39,653 nucleotides of DNA from Acidobacteriota bacterium (GCA_020200095.1 JAIVJJ010000005.1:1-39653), one strand, 5' to 3'; counted from the first letter of the stretch, positions 1 through 8,647 are shown. Translations and numbers: made by a program. The notes: generated by a model from the sequence alone, not told the origin.

Positions 1-8
1 TTTTTAGA

Positions 9-674
9 ATGAAAAGAGTTTTTAGTTTCGCAATCGCAATTTTCGCAGTTGCAATCATTTGGTCACAGTTCGGCGTTGATGCTAACAATTTGAATATCGT
101 GGAAAAATTTGCTGCCCAAGCAAATGTTTCGCAAGACAACACGGCGGGAACTTACAGCTTTGACAAGAACCACAGCGCAATCGGTTTTCGTATCAAGCAT
201 ATGGGTTTGGTTGACGTTCCCGGTTATTTTCGAGATTTTACTGGCACAGTAAATTACGACCCGAAGGACATTGCAAAATCTTCGGTTGAATTCACCGCGC
301 AAATGACGAGCGTTGACACAGGTGTTGCGGGGCGAGACAAGCATTTGCGAACGGCGGATTTTTTCAAGGTTGAAAAATTTCCGACAATGACTTTTAAAAG
401 CACAAAGGTCGAAAAGAAAGGAAAAAATATGCTTGTTACCGGCGATTTGACGATGAAAGGCGTTACCAAACAAGTTTCATTTCCTTTTGAAATCGCGGGT
501 TTTTTAACCGATGCCAAAGGCGGAACAAAAATGGGCGTTACCGCAGAAACCGTGATTAACCGCCGCGATTTCGGCGTTAATTACGGCAACACGCTTCCAA
601 ACGGAGTCGCTGCATTGGGAGATGAGGTAAAAGTTAATCTACAAATCGAAGCGGCAATGAACAAAAAACCGTAG
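9..674 (+). CDS. yceI: YceI-like secreted lipocalin-fold protein
   Basis: The 221-residue product begins with a hydrophobic signal-peptide-like stretch (about residues 4-25), so it is probably periplasmic. From about residue 47 it follows the YceI family closely: GTYSFDKNHSAIGF at the start, then FPTMTFKSTKV, a GDLTMKGVTK segment and a C-terminal NRRDFGVNYG motif. YceI proteins form a lipocalin-like barrel that binds long isoprenoid or amphiphilic ligands; the ligand here is unknown. Only 8 bases of upstream sequence are in the window, so promoter and operon partners cannot be judged. The gene ends just before a strong hairpin terminator, so it is not cotranscribed with glyA. Family assignment is secure, physiological role is not. 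Confidence 0.9.
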   Translation: MKRVFSFAIAIFAVAIIWSQFGVDANNLNIVEKFAAQANVSQDNTAGTYSFDKNHSAIGFRIKHMGLVDVPGYFRDFTGTVNYDPKDIAKSSVEFTAQMTSVDTGVAGRDKHLRTADFFKVEKFPTMTFKSTKVEKKGKNMLVTGDLTMKGVTKQVSFPFEIAGFLTDAKGGTKMGVTAETVINRRDFGVNYGNTLPNGVAALGDEVKVNLQIEAAMNKKP

Positions 675-704
675 AGATTTTATAAATGTTTTTTTTTATA
701 AACG

Positions 705-737
705 ATGCCGCTCAACCCTGAGCGGCATTTCTTTTTT
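705..737 (+). terminator. Rho-independent terminator after yceI
   Basis: A perfect 10-bp stem (ATGCCGCTCA, loop ACCC, TGAGCGGCAT) is followed directly by TTCTTTTTT. It separates yceI from glyA. The first ATG of the glyA ORF-track line lies inside the left arm of this stem, which argues against that start. Confidence 0.92.
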
Positions 738-750
738 GCGGCGATGAGGT

Positions 751-779
751 TTGAGAGTAAATTATTTACGGTTTATGAT
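751..779 (+). promoter_or_regulatory. Predicted sigma-70 promoter of glyA
   Basis: TTGAGA and TATGAT are separated by exactly 17 bases, just downstream of the yceI terminator and about 40 bases before the chosen glyA start. Spacing and both boxes fit a housekeeping promoter; no operator is evident. Confidence 0.65.
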
Positions 780-821
780 GTAAGCAATTCACACAGAAAC
801 AAAGAAAATCGAGGAAGCATA

Positions 822-2120
822 ATGAACAATTCTTTTACGGCAAATTTAGCAGATGTTGATTCGCTTATTGCGGAAGCGATTAACGATGAAACAAAACGGC
901 AAGCAAGTGGTTTGGAGCTTATCGCGTCGGAAAATTTCGTCAGCGAAGCCGTTTTGCAGGCGATGGGTTCGGTTTTTACGAACAAATATGCCGAAGGTTA
1001 TCCGAAAAAGCGTTATTACGGCGGCTGCGAATTTGCCGACGTAGTTGAGCAGTTGGCGATTGACCGCGCGAAGGAAATTTTCGGGGCGGAACACGCCAAC
1101 GTCCAGCCGCATTCGGGAGCGCAGGCGAATATGGCTGTGTTTTTGGCGTCTTTGCAGCACGGCGATAAAATTTTGGGAATGAATCTTTCGCACGGCGGTC
1201 ATCTGACACACGGGCATCCGATGAATTTTTCGGGAATTAATTACGAGGTGTCCGATTACGGCGTGTCAAAAGAAACCGAGCAGATTGATTGCGAAGAGTT
1301 GCAAAAAATCGCCGAAGAAACGCGCCCCAAAATGATTATCTGCGGTGCGTCCGCCTATCCGCGCACGATTGATTTCCGACGTATCAGCGAAATCGCAAAA
1401 TCCGTCGGCGCAGTTGTAATGGCAGACATCGCGCACATTGCGGGTTTAGTTGCGGTTGGTCTCCATCCGTCGCCGCTGCCGCATTGCGAATTTGTAACGA
1501 CGACGACGCACAAAACTTTGCGCGGTCCGCGCGGCGGTTTGATTTTGTGCCGCGAAGAATTTGCTAAGGAGGTGAATAAATCTGTTTTTCCGGGTGTTCA
1601 AGGCGGACCGCTTGTTCACATCATCGCGGCAAAAGCCGTCGCGTTCGGCGAAGCATTACGGAAAGATTTCAAAACTTATCAGCAGCAAATTTTAAGTAAC
1701 GCACAAGCACTTGCTGATGAACTTAAAAATCAAGGTTTGCGCCTTGTTTCCGGTGGAACGGACAATCATTTGATTTTGGTTGACGTTTTTATGGACGGAA
1801 AAGGCATAACCGGAAAAGTTGCGGAAAAGGCTTTGGATACGGTTCATCTTACTGTCAACAAAAACATGATTCCGTTTGATACAAACTCGCCTTTTACCGC
1901 TTCGGGCATTCGTCTCGGAACGCCTGCACTAACGACGCGCGGAATGAAGGAAGCGGAAATGCACGTCATTGCTCAAATGATTGCTTCCGTTATCCGCGAG
2001 CCGGAATCGGAAGAAACGCAAACGAAAGTTAAAAAAGACGTGGCGGAATTGACCGAGAAATTTCCTCTCTACGCGCATCGTTTAAGTGAAGGGAAAAGCG
2101 AATCAATTTCGGCAAGCTAA
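822..2120 (+). CDS. glyA: Serine hydroxymethyltransferase
   Basis: GlyA is a PLP enzyme that interconverts serine and glycine and supplies 5,10-methylenetetrahydrofolate, in the cytosol. The 432-residue length and the conserved blocks fit: [11 protein letters not shown] near the N terminus, [22 protein letters not shown], and the PLP-lysine motif [14 protein letters not shown] around residue 230. The ORF track starts at 705, but that ATG lies in the upstream terminator hairpin. The ATG at 822 has a GAGGAAG ribosome site a few bases before it and gives the normal N terminus. The gene has its own promoter (TTGAGA-N17-TATGAT) and appears monocistronic. Confidence 0.96.
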   Translation: MNNSFTANLADVDSLIAEAINDETKRQASGLELIASENFVSEAVLQAMGSVFTNKYAEGYPKKRYYGGCEFADVVEQLAIDRAKEIFGAEHANVQPHSGAQANMAVFLASLQHGDKILGMNLSHGGHLTHGHPMNFSGINYEVSDYGVSKETEQIDCEELQKIAEETRPKMIICGASAYPRTIDFRRISEIAKSVGAVVMADIAHIAGLVAVGLHPSPLPHCEFVTTTTHKTLRGPRGGLILCREEFAKEVNKSVFPGVQGGPLVHIIAAKAVAFGEALRKDFKTYQQQILSNAQALADELKNQGLRLVSGGTDNHLILVDVFMDGKGITGKVAEKALDTVHLTVNKNMIPFDTNSPFTASGIRLGTPALTTRGMKEAEMHVIAQMIASVIREPESEETQTKVKKDVAELTEKFPLYAHRLSEGKSESISAS

Positions 2121-2126
2121 AACGAA

Positions 2127-2247
2127 TTAGCCACGAGCAAACACGAAATATCACGAAAAAAAGTCAAAGAAAACACTAAAAATTTGAAATAGAGAAAACA
2201 ATAATTTGCCTTCTAATTCGTGTTCTTTCGTGTTTGTTCGTGGCTAA
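2127..2247. repeat. Intergenic inverted repeat, CACGAA word
   Basis: The arms TTAGCCACGAGCAAACACGA and its near-complement (TTCGTGTTTG, TTCGTGGCTAA) flank a 75-80 base AT-rich loop. Over 21 bases there is a single difference, which would form a G-U pair in RNA. The unit CACGAA recurs inside the arms. It sits between glyA and the next gene and is one of about a dozen such elements in the window. Confidence 0.8.
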
Positions 2248-2262
2248 AATTTTCTAAACTAA

Positions 2263-3021
2263 ATGAGCAATTTATCCGACATCGGTTTTCCCGTGCAGAG
2301 CGACGAGGACGTAAATGTTTTGATTACCGAAACAATTAACCGCGTTGAAGCAATCAAATGTCCGCAAGGTTTTTATCTGAGATTTGCCGACGCTTCAGGC
2401 GCAGAGATTTATTTGCAGGGAAATAACAAACAGGAACTCATCGGTTTTAATCCGCATTTTGACGGCAAAAGCAGGAGAACGGTTGGTTTGACGCGGGCGA
2501 TTGAACGCGATTCGTCGGAACTCGACGGCGGTTTTTACGCTTGGGCAAATCCGACTGATGAAGACTTTGAAGTTTCCGGCGAATATCCTTTTGTTTTCGA
2601 CGTGCCTGATTTTCGTATGATTGAGAAAATCGAGTTTCCGCAAATTCGGGAAATCCAATTAACGGCTTTTGCTTCAAATGATTTTAAGATTTTCGCTGAT
2701 GAAAAAGAATATGACAGCAGTCAGGAAAGCGAATTAAAATACGCCTCAAAATCGTTTGTTCCAATTGGACTTTTTAATTTTGACGAAGAAAATTCGGAAA
2801 ATGTCCAGCCACCGCGTCCGATTGGTATGTTCGCGGGCGAAATAAAAGAGTTTGAATTAAAGACAAACGAGCTTTCAAATGAAAAATTTTACTGGTTTTT
2901 AGTGGAGACTTTGGGCGGCGAGACAGATGTTGTCGCAGATGCAAAATTAGTTCCAACCGAACCTAAAATCGGCGGCATTGTGAGCGGTCAGTTTTGGCTT
3001 TCGGGAAGAGTTATTGATTAA
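2263..3021 (+). CDS. Conserved-looking hypothetical protein
   Basis: I do not recognise this 252-residue protein. It has no signal peptide and no membrane segment. It is rich in acidic and aromatic residues and looks like an all-beta cytosolic protein; the first half resembles a ligand or nucleotide-independent scaffold rather than an enzyme, with no obvious catalytic motif. The start ATG at 2263 has no clear Shine-Dalgarno sequence and lies just after an intergenic inverted repeat. It converges on the rluD-like gene on the other strand with a gap of about 10 bases. Coding potential is supported by length, codon usage like its neighbours and consistent amino-acid composition, but no function is assigned. 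Confidence 0.75.
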   Translation: MSNLSDIGFPVQSDEDVNVLITETINRVEAIKCPQGFYLRFADASGAEIYLQGNNKQELIGFNPHFDGKSRRTVGLTRAIERDSSELDGGFYAWANPTDEDFEVSGEYPFVFDVPDFRMIEKIEFPQIREIQLTAFASNDFKIFADEKEYDSSQESELKYASKSFVPIGLFNFDEENSENVQPPRPIGMFAGEIKEFELKTNELSNEKFYWFLVETLGGETDVVADAKLVPTEPKIGGIVSGQFWLSGRVID

Positions 3022-3031
3022 CCGCAAGAAC

Positions 3032-4003
3032 TCACATTTCAGATTTTATTACTTGAAGAAAATCAGTTAATACAACTGGCAAAGGCGCGTAAAAATCCAT
3101 TTTCCCCTTCGTTTTCGGGTGCGTGAAACTTAGTTTCTCGGCGTGCAGAAAAGGACGATTTAATTCGGCGATCGCTTGACGAATTTTAACATTTGCCACG
3201 GTTTTATCGCGCCCTTCGTTATATGTTTCATCGCCGACAACCGGATGATTAATAAAGCTAAGATGAACGCGGATTTGATGCGTTCTGCCGGTTTTAATTT
3301 CGATATCGAGCAACGTAAATTTTTCAAATCTCTGCCGAACTCGCCACAAACTCAAGGCGTTTCGCCCGTCTTTCTGAACCGCCATTTTTACCGGATTTCG
3401 TTTGTCGCGTCCAATCCCGGCATCAATTTTTCCGGTGTTTTCCCGGGTCTCGCCGTGAACGAGCGCGACATAATTTTTATAAACTTCGCGGTTTCTGAAT
3501 TGTTCAGCAACCGCTTCGTGAACGCTTTCGCTTTTTGCAACGACAATTAAACCCGATGTGTTTTTATCAAGGCGATGAACGATTCCGACCCGAAAATACG
3601 ACTGCTGATATTCGATTGAAGATTGTTCAAAGTTAAAATGGTAAGCGATTGCGTTTGCAAGCGTTCCGCTTTTCACACCCGCGCCCGGATGCACGACCAT
3701 TCCGGCTTTTTTATTGACAACGGCGAGATGTTCGTCTTCGTAAATTATTTCGAGCGGAATGTTTTCCGGCTCGAAAGTTTCAACGGGCGCTTCGGTCAGT
3801 TCAACTTCAATCACATCATTTTGCCGAAGTTTATGTGAAGATTTTGCCGCACTTTCATTAACCAAAACATCGCCGTCATCAATCAGTTTTTTCAGCCGTG
3901 AGCGTGACCAATCCGCGATTTTTTCGGCAAGAAAAGCGTCGAGACGTTTTCCGGCATCTTCGATTTCGATTTGAAAATTTAGCGTTGAAGTTTCGTCGGA
4001 CAC
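3032..4003 (-). CDS. rluD: RluA-family 23S rRNA pseudouridine synthase (RluD-like)
   Basis: The enzyme isomerises specific uridines in large-subunit rRNA to pseudouridine. The 323-residue protein has an N-terminal S4 RNA-binding domain (about residues 16-60, RLDAFLAEKI ... DVLVNE) and the RluA catalytic domain with the motif HRLDKNTSGL, whose aspartate (D146) is the catalytic residue. The later RTHQIRVHL block is also typical. The S4 plus RluA order is that of RluD and RluC; RluD is the closer match by feel, but the exact target uridines cannot be read from sequence. It precedes lgt on the same strand, separated by an inverted repeat, so cotranscription is possible. Confidence 0.9.
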   Translation of the reverse strand: MSDETSTLNFQIEIEDAGKRLDAFLAEKIADWSRSRLKKLIDDGDVLVNESAAKSSHKLRQNDVIEVELTEAPVETFEPENIPLEIIYEDEHLAVVNKKAGMVVHPGAGVKSGTLANAIAYHFNFEQSSIEYQQSYFRVGIVHRLDKNTSGLIVVAKSESVHEAVAEQFRNREVYKNYVALVHGETRENTGKIDAGIGRDKRNPVKMAVQKDGRNALSLWRVRQRFEKFTLLDIEIKTGRTHQIRVHLSFINHPVVGDETYNEGRDKTVANVKIRQAIAELNRPFLHAEKLSFTHPKTKGKMDFYAPLPVVLTDFLQVIKSEM

Positions 4004-4020
4004 TTTTTATAAGAGAATAG

Positions 4021-4114
4021 AATGCGGATAATGCGGATTAGGCAGATTCGTACGGATAAAAGATTTTATATTGCCACCTTTTTTATTTTTGATTTATCCG
4101 CGTCATCCGCGGTT
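4021..4114. repeat. Intergenic inverted repeat, GCGGAT word, overlapping the lgt stop
   Basis: Left arm units ATGCGGATAATGCGGAT and ACGGATAAA face the right arm TTTATCCGCGTCATCCGCGG. The element lies between lgt and the rluD-like gene. The right arm runs into the lgt coding sequence and contains its stop codon and last codons, so the lgt C terminus appears to have been rewritten by the repeat. Confidence 0.7.
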
Positions 4115-4909
4115 TATTGCTTTACCCATTTTTCGCAAACGCCAAATCATAAATACAACCGCGCCTGCCGCGACAATCAAACTGATAATTTGCGAAGTCG
4201 AAAGTCCGGTTAAAGTCGTCAATCCAAATAAATCCCCGCGTGGGTCATCGCGGAAAAATTCGATTGTAAAACGCACGATTGAATAAATAATGCCGTAAGC
4301 AATCAAAATTTGCCCATCAAAGCGTTTGCGTTTGTGCAGATAAACCAAAATACCGAAAACGGCGAGCATCACAAAAGATTCGTAGAGCTGTGTCGGATGC
4401 AAATGCAATGCGTCGCCCGCCGAATCATAAATCGGAACGCCCGTGTTTTCGTGTCCTAATTCGGTAAAATGCACACCCCACGGCAGATTCGTGGGTTTTC
4501 CCCAACAGCAGCCGGCGGAAAAACAGCCTTGTCGCCCGAAAAATTGTCCGAGCGCAACGCCGGGCGCGAAACAGTCGGCGACTTTCCAAAAACTCAATTT
4601 GTAATAACGAATCAGAAAAACAAGTGTGAAAAGTCCGCCTAAGAATCCGCCGTAAAAAACGCCGCCTGAACGCAAAAAATCCAGCGAGAAAAAATTAACA
4701 CCTTCTTCAGTGAAAAGCATTAAAATTTTTGAACCCACTAAACCGCCGACAATTGTCCACAAACCCAAATCGTAAATGCGCTCGCGCGGCAAGCCATCGC
4801 GTGCGCCGAGTCGGGCTGCGATAAACAATGCAAGCAGCAAACCGATTGCGAGCAAAACGCCGTAGGTGTTTATCGGGAAATTACCGATGCGGAAAAGTTC
4901 TGGATACAT
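4103..4909 (-). CDS. lgt: Prolipoprotein diacylglyceryl transferase
   Basis: Lgt moves a diacylglyceryl group from phosphatidylglycerol to the lipobox cysteine of prelipoproteins at the inner membrane. The 268-residue polytopic protein shows the start PxxFRIGNFPINTYG, the signature-region GRQGCFSAGCCWG (residues 125-137, the cysteine-rich variant seen in several phyla) and HPTQLYES (171-178). Length is normal for the family. The final residues and the TGA lie inside an intergenic inverted repeat, so the extreme C terminus may not be ancestral. Lipoprotein substrates exist in the window, for example the product starting at 10893. Confidence 0.95.
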   Translation of the reverse strand: MYPELFRIGNFPINTYGVLLAIGLLLALFIAARLGARDGLPRERIYDLGLWTIVGGLVGSKILMLFTEEGVNFFSLDFLRSGGVFYGGFLGGLFTLVFLIRYYKLSFWKVADCFAPGVALGQFFGRQGCFSAGCCWGKPTNLPWGVHFTELGHENTGVPIYDSAGDALHLHPTQLYESFVMLAVFGILVYLHKRKRFDGQILIAYGIIYSIVRFTIEFFRDDPRGDLFGLTTLTGLSTSQIISLIVAAGAVVFMIWRLRKMGKAINRG

Positions 4910-4979
4910 CTATTGTTTAATTGACAGCGGCTATTGTTAGGTTCCGTTGAACATTTTGTAATGCTAAATCTTTCAAAAA

Positions 4980-5681
4980 TTACTCGCCTGCCGATTGCGC
5001 TCTCGCTTTGCCCACTTGAACACGCGCTGGGCGAAGTAATTTATCGCCGAATTTGTAGCCGCGCGAGTATTCTGCCGTAATTTTGCCGTCATCGTCCGCG
5101 TCGGTTTCGACCATATCAATCGCTTCGTGAAGTTCAGGATTAAATTCCGCGCCGGTGGTCGGAACGGCTTCGACGCCAACATTCACAAGCGCTTGTTCAA
5201 ACGAACGCGCCGTGCCTTTGACGCCCTCAAGTAAATGTTCAAAAGATGAATCTTTTTCGCTTGCGTCAATCGCTAAATTTAAATTGTCCAAAACGGGAAG
5301 CAGCGCTGTTAAAAAATTAAATTGACCTTGCTTGGCGCGGTCTTCCAGAGTTTTCTGCATCCGCGTGCGCATTTCCTGCGTCTCGCGTTCCATCTGTTTT
5401 TTTATCTCGTCGAATTTCGCCTGCACGCCGACGAGTTTCGCTTCGGCGGATTCGCGCCTGGTTCGTTCGTCTTTTAGCTCATTTTCCAGTTTGATAACTT
5501 CCGGCGATTTTTGCTTTTCTTTTTTTTCATCTTTCACGTCAATTTTTACGCGCTCGCCCGATTCGTTGAAACGGCGTTTGTCGCTAACGGGAATTTCCTG
5601 CGTGTCCATTTCGTTTTCTTCAAAAATTTCTTCTTCGTTAAAATCTTGTTCACTCATCTTTTTTTTACTAAACCAACTCAT
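4980..5681 (-). CDS. grpE: Nucleotide exchange factor GrpE
   Basis: GrpE is the ADP-release factor of the DnaK chaperone. The 233-residue product has an acidic, variable N terminus, a long charged coiled coil (about residues 60-115, KLENELKDERTRRESAEAKL) and the C-terminal beta domain ending GYKFGDKLLRPARVQVGK, the family hallmark. Two starts are possible: ATG at 5681 or the ATG eight codons later (5657); neither has a convincing ribosome site, so the longer is kept. It lies third in the run hsp20, clpB, grpE, all minus strand, with an inverted repeat in the gap to clpB. This supports a heat-shock operon. dnaK and dnaJ are not in the window. Confidence 0.94.
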   Translation of the reverse strand: MSWFSKKKMSEQDFNEEEIFEENEMDTQEIPVSDKRRFNESGERVKIDVKDEKKEKQKSPEVIKLENELKDERTRRESAEAKLVGVQAKFDEIKKQMERETQEMRTRMQKTLEDRAKQGQFNFLTALLPVLDNLNLAIDASEKDSSFEHLLEGVKGTARSFEQALVNVGVEAVPTTGAEFNPELHEAIDMVETDADDDGKITAEYSRGYKFGDKLLRPARVQVGKARAQSAGE

Positions 5682-5741
5682 AAATTTTGATAAATAATAA
5701 CCTGCTAAAAATCTAGTCTAGCAAACATTTATCGTTAAGAG

Positions 5742-5824
5742 AATTTACAGAGATAAAGGAGATAGACAGGGATAAAAACAATTGCTTTAAAAAATCCCTT
5801 TCTTCTCCTTCATCTCTGTAAATT
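5742..5824. repeat. Intergenic inverted repeat, GAGAT/GGAGAT word
   Basis: Left arm AATTTACAGAGATAAAGGAG faces right arm CTCCTTCATCTCTGTAAATT, with a second inner pair AGGGAT/ATCCCT. It fills the clpB-grpE gap and ends just before the clpB stop codon. It may also act as a hairpin that attenuates transcription or protects mRNA ends in the operon. Confidence 0.75.
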
Positions 5825-5829
5825 AATTC

Positions 5830-6660
5830 TTACGCCGAAGCCGTCGCCGCTTCCGGCGTAAATTTCATCGCGTCGCCGTCAGCCGAAACGCGCACGGTTT
5901 GCCCCGCAGTAATCTCGCCGTTTAAGAGTTTCACCGCCAGCGCGTTTTGAATCAGCGACTGAATCGCGCGTTTCAAAGGTCGCGCGCCGTATGCCGGGTC
6001 ATAGCCCTCACGCACAAGCAAATCTTTCGCCGAATCGTCCAGCACGATTGTGATTCCGCGTTCCGCCAGCATTTGCCGCAGGCGTTCAAGCTGAACGTCA
6101 ATGATTCGCGCGATTTGGTCTTTTCCTAATTGTTTGAAAACAACAATATCATCAATACGGTTCAAAAATTCAGGCTTGAAATAGTCGCGCAAAACTTGCA
6201 CGACCGCTTCTTTCCTCTGCGTTTCGTCTTCACCGACGGCTTGGATTTCACGCGAGCCTAGATTGCTCGTCATAATCAAAACCGTGTTTTTGAAATCTAC
6301 GGTTCTGCCTTTTGAATCGGTCAAGCGCCCGTCGTCAAGAATTTGCAGCAAAACATTAAAAACATCAGGGTGCGCTTTTTCGATTTCGTCAAACAAAACC
6401 ACTGAATAAGGGCGACGGCGCACGGCTTCGGTTAATTGCCCGCCTTCGTCGTAACCGACGTATCCGGGCGGCGCGCCAATCATCCGCGCGACGGCGTGTT
6501 TTTCCATATATTCCGACATATCGAGCCGAACAATCGCCCGTTCGTCGTCGAAAAGAAATTCGGCTAACGCTTTTGCCGTTTCGGTTTTGCCGACGCCGGT
6601 CGGACCTAAGAAAATAAACGAACCAACCGGACGATTCGGGTCCTCGATTTTGATTTCTCG
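5830..6660 (-). pseudogene. clpB: clpB, 3' part (second ATPase domain), out of frame
   Basis: This frame encodes the C-terminal half of the ClpB disaggregase. It reads [13 protein letters not shown], the NBD2 Walker [34 protein letters not shown], the Walker [17 protein letters not shown], and the C-terminal [15 protein letters not shown]. The ORF track lists only from the internal ATG at 6519, but the frame is open back to about 6680. It is not in frame with the upstream half. Compared with full-length ClpB the middle (M) domain coiled coil and the linker into NBD2 are missing. As an independent product from 6519 it would lack the NBD2 Walker A and so be inactive. Confidence 0.88.
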
Positions 6661-7958
6661 TCCGTCTCGCGCAAAAGCGCCTGACGCTCGATTTCAAGCT
6701 GCAAAATCTCGCGCTCAAGTTCGTCAATTTCCTGCGGCAAGCTGTCAATTTCTATTCGCAATTTCGACGCGGCTTCGTCAATCAAGTCAATGGCTTTATC
6801 GGGCAGAAATCTATCGGTAATATAACGATTCGACAAAGTTGCCGCCGCAACAATAGCCGAATCTTTAATGCGAACGCCGTGATGAACTTCGTAGCGTTCT
6901 TTCAAACCGCGAAGAATTGCAATCGTATCTTCAACATTCGGCTCGCCGACATAAACTTGTTGAAAGCGACGCTCTAACGCTTTATCTTTTTCAATATATT
7001 TTTGAAATTCGTTAAGTGTCGTCGCACCCACACAGCGCAAAGTTCCGCGCGCCAGCGCCGGTTTCAGCATATTCGACGCATCAATCGCGCCTTCCGACGC
7101 GCCCGCGCCGACGAGTGTGTGAAGCTCATCAATAAACAAAATAATTTGCCCGTCCGATTTTTCGATTTCCTTCAAAACCGCCTTCAGACGGTCTTCAAAT
7201 TCGCCGCGATATTTTGCGCCCGCAAGCATCGAACCCAAATCAAGACCAACAAGCTTTTTATTTTTTAAAGTTTCGGGAACATCACCGGAAACAATTCTTT
7301 GCGCCAATCCTTCAACAATCGCCGTTTTACCAACGCCCGGTTCGCCGATTAAAACTGGATTGTTTTTCGTTCTTCTGGACAAAACCTGAATTGTTCGGCG
7401 AATCTCGTCGTCTCGCCCGATTACCGGGTCGAGTTTTCCTTTTCTCGCCCGTTCGGTCAAATCCGTCGCGTATTTTTCCAGCGCCTGAAAATTTTCCTCG
7501 GCATTTTGGTCGGTGATGCGCGAGCCGCCGCGCATATCTTCGACGACTTTCACTAAATCTTCTTTCGTAACGCCGTTTGAGCGCAAAATTCTGCCCGCGT
7601 CGCCCGTTTTTTCATCAACAATTGCCAGAAGAAGGTGCTCGGTTGAAAGGTATTCGTCCTGCATCCGTTCGGCTTCTTTCTGCGCGTTTTGAAAAATCGT
7701 GTTGATACGCGAAGAAAAATACTGCTGCCCGCCTGAAACTTTCGGAAATTTCGCAATCGCCGCTTCGGTTTCGGTTAAAACGGCGGGAACTTGCACGCCG
7801 ATTTTTCCCAAAACGGGACGCACGACACCTTCTTTTTGCTCGAGCATCGAAGCCAGAAGATGTTCTGGCTCGACCTGCTGGTTTTGATTTTTTTCGGCAA
7901 GTTCGACGCCTGATTGCACCGCTTCCTGTCCGCGAATCGTAAATCTGTCAAATCTCAT
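6606..7958 (-). pseudogene. clpB: clpB, 5' part (N domain and first ATPase domain), truncated
   Basis: ClpB works with DnaK to pull apart protein aggregates. This part encodes the Clp_N repeats, NBD1 with Walker [14 protein letters not shown] (residues 205-217 from the chosen start), Walker [15 protein letters not shown], and the first helix of the M domain up to LLRETDEK. The frame then runs into 15 or so unrelated residues and a TAG at 6606. The start is taken as the ATG at 7958 ([10 protein letters not shown]), the normal ClpB N terminus; the ORF-track start at 8000 adds residues encoded by an intergenic hairpin. The total residues of both parts are about 712, some 150-160 fewer than a normal ClpB. 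It follows hsp20 in the same operon. Confidence 0.88.
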
Positions 7959-7970
7959 TTCTTTTAGTAA

Positions 7971-8013
7971 TGAACAATGAAGGGTGAATTTTTCACTCAC
8001 CGTTCATTGTTCA
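7971..8013. repeat. Hairpin between hsp20 and clpB
   Basis: TGAACAATGAA and TTCATTGTTCA form a perfect 11-bp outer stem, with GGTGA/TCACC-type pairing inside. It separates hsp20 from clpB in the operon. It belongs to the same general class of short-word intergenic inverted repeats as the others listed. Confidence 0.7.
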
Positions 8014-8022
8014 CAGTTAAAA

Positions 8023-8538
8023 TTATCCTTTGGCTGTATTTGATTTTTCTTCCGTTTGTTTTGCGTTCGTTTCAATCGTTTTCGGTTGTGAACTGCTTCC
8101 GGCTTTGATTTCGATGCGGCGCGGTTTGGCTTCTTCGCGTTTCGCTAACGTCAATCGAAGCACGCCGTTTTCAAATTCGGCGTTCGCGTTTTCGCTCGAA
8201 ACCGTCACCGGCAATGTGAACGAACGAGTGAACGAGCCATAGCTGCGTTCGACCCGGTGAAAATTATCGCTCTCGTCTTTCTTCTCGAATTTGCGCTCGC
8301 CGCGCAAGGTCAGCACGTTGTTTTCAATCGAGATGTTCACGTCTTCCGGCTTCATTCCGGGCAGTTCCGCTTCGAGAACGATTTCGTTTTGGTTCTCGAA
8401 AATATCAACCTGCGGACTCCACGCGCCACGCATCAAATCATTTTCTCCGCCGCGCGAAAAGTTCGACGCAAAAAGGCGATTTACTTCGTCCTGTAAGCTG
8501 CGCATTTCATAAAAAGGATCATATTTAACAATGTTCAT
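8023..8538 (-). CDS. Hsp20/alpha-crystallin small heat shock protein
   Basis: Small heat shock proteins hold unfolded clients for refolding by DnaK and ClpB. The 171-residue product has the short N-terminal region MNIVKYDPFYEMRSLQDEVN, an alpha-crystallin domain (about residues 40-140: WSPQVDIFENQNEIVLEAELPG, then LTLRGERKF and the C-terminal GVLRLTLAKREE) and a polar tail. The start is the ATG at 8538, preceded by a strong GGAGGT eight bases away; the ORF-track start (a GTG at 8553) overlaps that ribosome site and is rejected. It leads the operon hsp20-clpB-grpE, driven by TTGACA-N17-TATTAT. A hairpin covers the ribosome site and start codon (see separate entry). Confidence 0.95.
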   Translation of the reverse strand: MNIVKYDPFYEMRSLQDEVNRLFASNFSRGGENDLMRGAWSPQVDIFENQNEIVLEAELPGMKPEDVNISIENNVLTLRGERKFEKKDESDNFHRVERSYGSFTRSFTLPVTVSSENANAEFENGVLRLTLAKREEAKPRRIEIKAGSSSQPKTIETNAKQTEEKSNTAKG

Positions 8539-8556
8539 TGTAGTTACCTCCACAAT
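8537..8556 (-). promoter_or_regulatory. Hairpin masking hsp20 ribosome site and start codon, possible RNA thermometer
   Basis: In the mRNA sense the bases AUUGUGG, loop AGGUAA, CUACAAU form a 7-bp stem with one G-U pair. The stem and loop contain the Shine-Dalgarno GGAGGU, and the stem includes the A and U of the start codon. A weak, local stem over these sites in a small heat shock gene is the expected form of an RNA thermometer. This is inference from base pairing only. Confidence 0.45.
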
Positions 8557-8618
8557 AAAATTTCTATAAATTTATGCTAAACAAGACTTTCGAAACTTCG
8601 CTTGCTTAGTCTGATACA

Positions 8619-8647
8619 ATAATAAAATATGAGTGCCATCTTGTCAA
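8619..8647 (-). promoter_or_regulatory. Predicted sigma-70 promoter of hsp20-clpB-grpE
   Basis: On the minus strand TTGACA is followed by exactly 17 bases and TATTAT, giving a leader of about 70 bases before hsp20. No CIRCE (TTAGCACTC-N9-GAGTGCTAA) was found; a lone GGCACTCA lies in the spacer. The promoter is close to consensus, so control may lie in the leader hairpin or in an unseen repressor. Confidence 0.75.

Noticed and set aside
705-821. ORF-track start of glyA at 705, adding 39 residues
   Set aside because: That ATG is inside the perfect yceI terminator stem and the glyA promoter lies after it; the ATG at 822 has a ribosome site and gives the normal family N terminus.
846-1217. Antisense ORFs over glyA
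   Set aside because: They mirror the coding strand of a well-conserved gene, have no ribosome site and show basic, low-quality composition typical of shadows.
6389-6748. 119-residue ORF across the clpB junction
   Set aside because: It is a third-frame shadow over both clpB parts; its Arg/Ser-rich composition is not protein-like.
8619-8647. CIRCE or HAIR operator at the hsp20 promoter
   Set aside because: Only a lone GGCACTCA is present; the required paired half-sites are absent.
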